From Bugula neritina (Eukaryota; Bryozoa; Gymnolaemata; Cheilostomatida; Bugulidae): a DNA stretch of 60,000 nucleotides. Under the pieces are notes generated by a model. It had not been told where the DNA came from. It saw nothing but the letters and a program-made list of their open reading frames with translations, and searched no databases. The stretch is taken from positions 4,009,722-4,069,721 of the forward strand of contig OZ037766.1 of the NCBI GenBank assembly GCA_964035545.1, in the 5' to 3' direction. Positions 59,801 through 60,000 of the stretch are shown piece by piece (position 1 is the stretch's first letter; every line of letters starts with the position of its first letter). The translations under genes were made by a program, and so were the position numbers.

Positions 59801-60000
59801 CCATCATGGCCCACTTCATCCAATTGCTCGGAGGCACCATCCAAAGACAAGCCACACCCGCAAAAATCCTCTTTTGCCTGGGTGTGCTCTCGGACCCTCC
59901 CGATCGGACAACTCTTTTTTCAGTTTTCCAACTCATTTCCAGATGTAACCAAGTCATTTGGAACATTCGGAATGAGCTGGTCTTTTCATACCAGCCACAC
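56887..60000 (+). CDS. LINE ORF2: apurinic-like endonuclease and reverse transcriptase (partial at the window edge)
   Basis: Open for 1038 codons to the window end with no stop. Endonuclease residues in order: TTINVNGIRDHS, LLQETHSE, GDTN with D137, RLDKFF and SDH at 221-223. Reverse transcriptase blocks: STPGPDGLPAEFYR, ANYRPISLLNTDYK, motif A LDQKKAFDAVD (D581), motif B RQGCPLSP (about 639-646), motif C AYADDLLFF (D684 D685), and LNTDKTQLLPIG. A zinc motif of the zf-RVT kind, CVFCDACPVETVEHLFVSC, is at 946-964. The protein nicks the target and primes reverse transcription there. All catalytic residues I can name are present. The ATG overlaps the ORF1 stop (TAATG), pointing to translation by termination and reinitiation. 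Confidence 0.94.
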   Translation, partial: MAGRLKITTINVNGIRDHSKRANVISSLQESRADILLLQETHSENIPNWPGHKYVNFHTEWSGGTAILVNPAFGGKVTNPLYEENGRITAVDVDVGSAALRIVNVYAPNNPRERRQFYSQCLPEYLSFTRKNILAGDTNCITSRDLDSHSHSDSTASLIGSEELRVSTSNFRITDIFRAKHPTAKDFTWYGHQGKQASRLDKFFTPIDLPCQVSSEFFPYSDHKTVSLVVSLDADGATPGKSYWKLNVSILEHESYRGRIQELLTDCRTLRLAFDTAGEWWADIKRRIKVVTTKHCSLVKASRTAEETDVRSSLLRETDLSEISVLKEKLRRLEHNRFQALRARARFRRDKFDEKCTPFFFNRIRERRAQKSVTKIRAPSGKVETNTKGILKTFRDFYTDLYKKAPYDARTQERILQCTTEHQSATDDDLSVLKLTPDNLRHSVFSSKTGSTPGPDGLPAEFYRVFFEDLADILVEVYMEIATTGRIHCSMLEAVTILIPKPGDPLEPANYRPISLLNTDYKLLTKHLNTLCFPSILESCISTNQLCAVPGRDIRDGTLMIRDVIQYVQDKHGKAILMSLDQKKAFDAVDRDFLFKSLERFGVPTHLSAILKTLYTNTSTKIQVNGHLSEPVMLERGVRQGCPLSPTLYVLYVQMFANFVTENPRFNGVRTTSNNIAKLTAYADDLLFFCSDESDVTEVFESFESIKQGTGSMLNTDKTQLLPIGNANCVQYQRYVVERMKVCGITFCNRSFQMIANINFDLALRKICKRAAGLKNLSCTIRGKENVEKRCQAIFFFNSVLKPGHGNFDHQRLPLFSYYLSQWFRNFPQGYSNQTPHSFHKSETATLCLNIWQSLTDHQTVLAQFLTPPSQLYCWLTSGDEQADLKTPRPQCRDLEDTVLSSLIRIWSTSSLPTKDIDFGWRTAMGGLKTGEFVSQYNIPGAKLSCVFCDACPVETVEHLFVSCKGLTPVRAIMAHFIQLLGGTIQRQATPAKILFCLGVLSDPPDRTTLFSVFQLISRCNQVIWNIRNELVFSYQPH

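Larger units (their letters stand above)
55544..60000 (+). mobile_element. Tx1/L1-clade non-LTR retrotransposon (LINE), continues past the window
   Basis: A 5' region of about 260 bp, then two open reading frames: ORF1 (nucleic-acid-binding, three CCHC knuckles) and ORF2 (endonuclease, reverse transcriptase). Both are undamaged as far as seen. GC content and codon use are plainly different from the AT-rich host. Its junction with U2 sequence recalls the U2-directed Keno families of the Tx1 clade. The 3' end, tail and right junction are outside the window. Confidence 0.93.

Noticed and set aside
55762-59966. Numerous minus-strand frames over the LINE
   Set aside because: Antisense shadows of ORF1 and ORF2; no independent motifs.

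Overview
This is an AT-rich nuclear window from an invertebrate animal. The evidence is multi-exon genes with GT-AG introns, mostly 0.3-5 kb, for animal proteins: a lamin with a CaaX box, an Unc-4 homeodomain protein, a SARA/endofin-type protein, GET4, SURF6 and LAMTOR3. Animal-type transposons are also present (Tc1/mariner, a tRNA-derived SINE, a Tx1/L1-type LINE). A spiralian such as a mollusc, annelid or bryozoan is plausible, but the phylum cannot be fixed from the sequence alone.

Layout, left to right: (1) 3' half of a ZFYVE9/ZFYVE16-type gene (+, 419-6570), with AT-rich tandem repeats in its introns. (2) An Unc-4/Uncx homeobox gene on the minus strand (15800 down to 7600), convergent with the first. 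(3) A mostly gene-free stretch (15.8-22.1 kb) with microsatellites, two SINE copies and a hairpin. (4) Two small unrecognised coiled-coil genes in tandem (+, 22142-25298 and 26045-27355). (5) GET4 on the minus strand in seven exons (34423 down to 28631). (6) A repeat block of TAATAC/TAATAG-type sequence (34.8-35.8 kb). (7) A complete eleven-exon B-type lamin gene (+, 36221-45387). (8) SURF6 on the minus strand (48087 down to 46167), whose 3' end meets that of the lamin within about 100 bp. (9) LAMTOR3/MP1 (+, 49977-53993), with a dead Tc1-like transposon in one intron. (10) From 55497 to the window edge, a 5' fragment of a U2 snRNA sequence joined directly to a GC-richer, fully open LINE: ORF1 with three CCHC knuckles, and ORF2 with endonuclease, reverse transcriptase and a C-terminal zinc motif.

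The host genes are unrelated housekeeping or developmental genes and do not form a pathway, apart from general links such as the TORC1/endosome roles of LAMTOR3 and the ZFYVE protein. Neighbouring genes are mostly convergent or divergent. The most notable item is the U2-joined LINE. It is intact as far as it can be read, its ORF1 stop and ORF2 start overlap as TAATG, and it carries a second copy of the U2 target motif inside its 5' region. This fits a U2-targeting Tx1-clade (Keno-like) retrotransposon, or a U2-LINE chimera.
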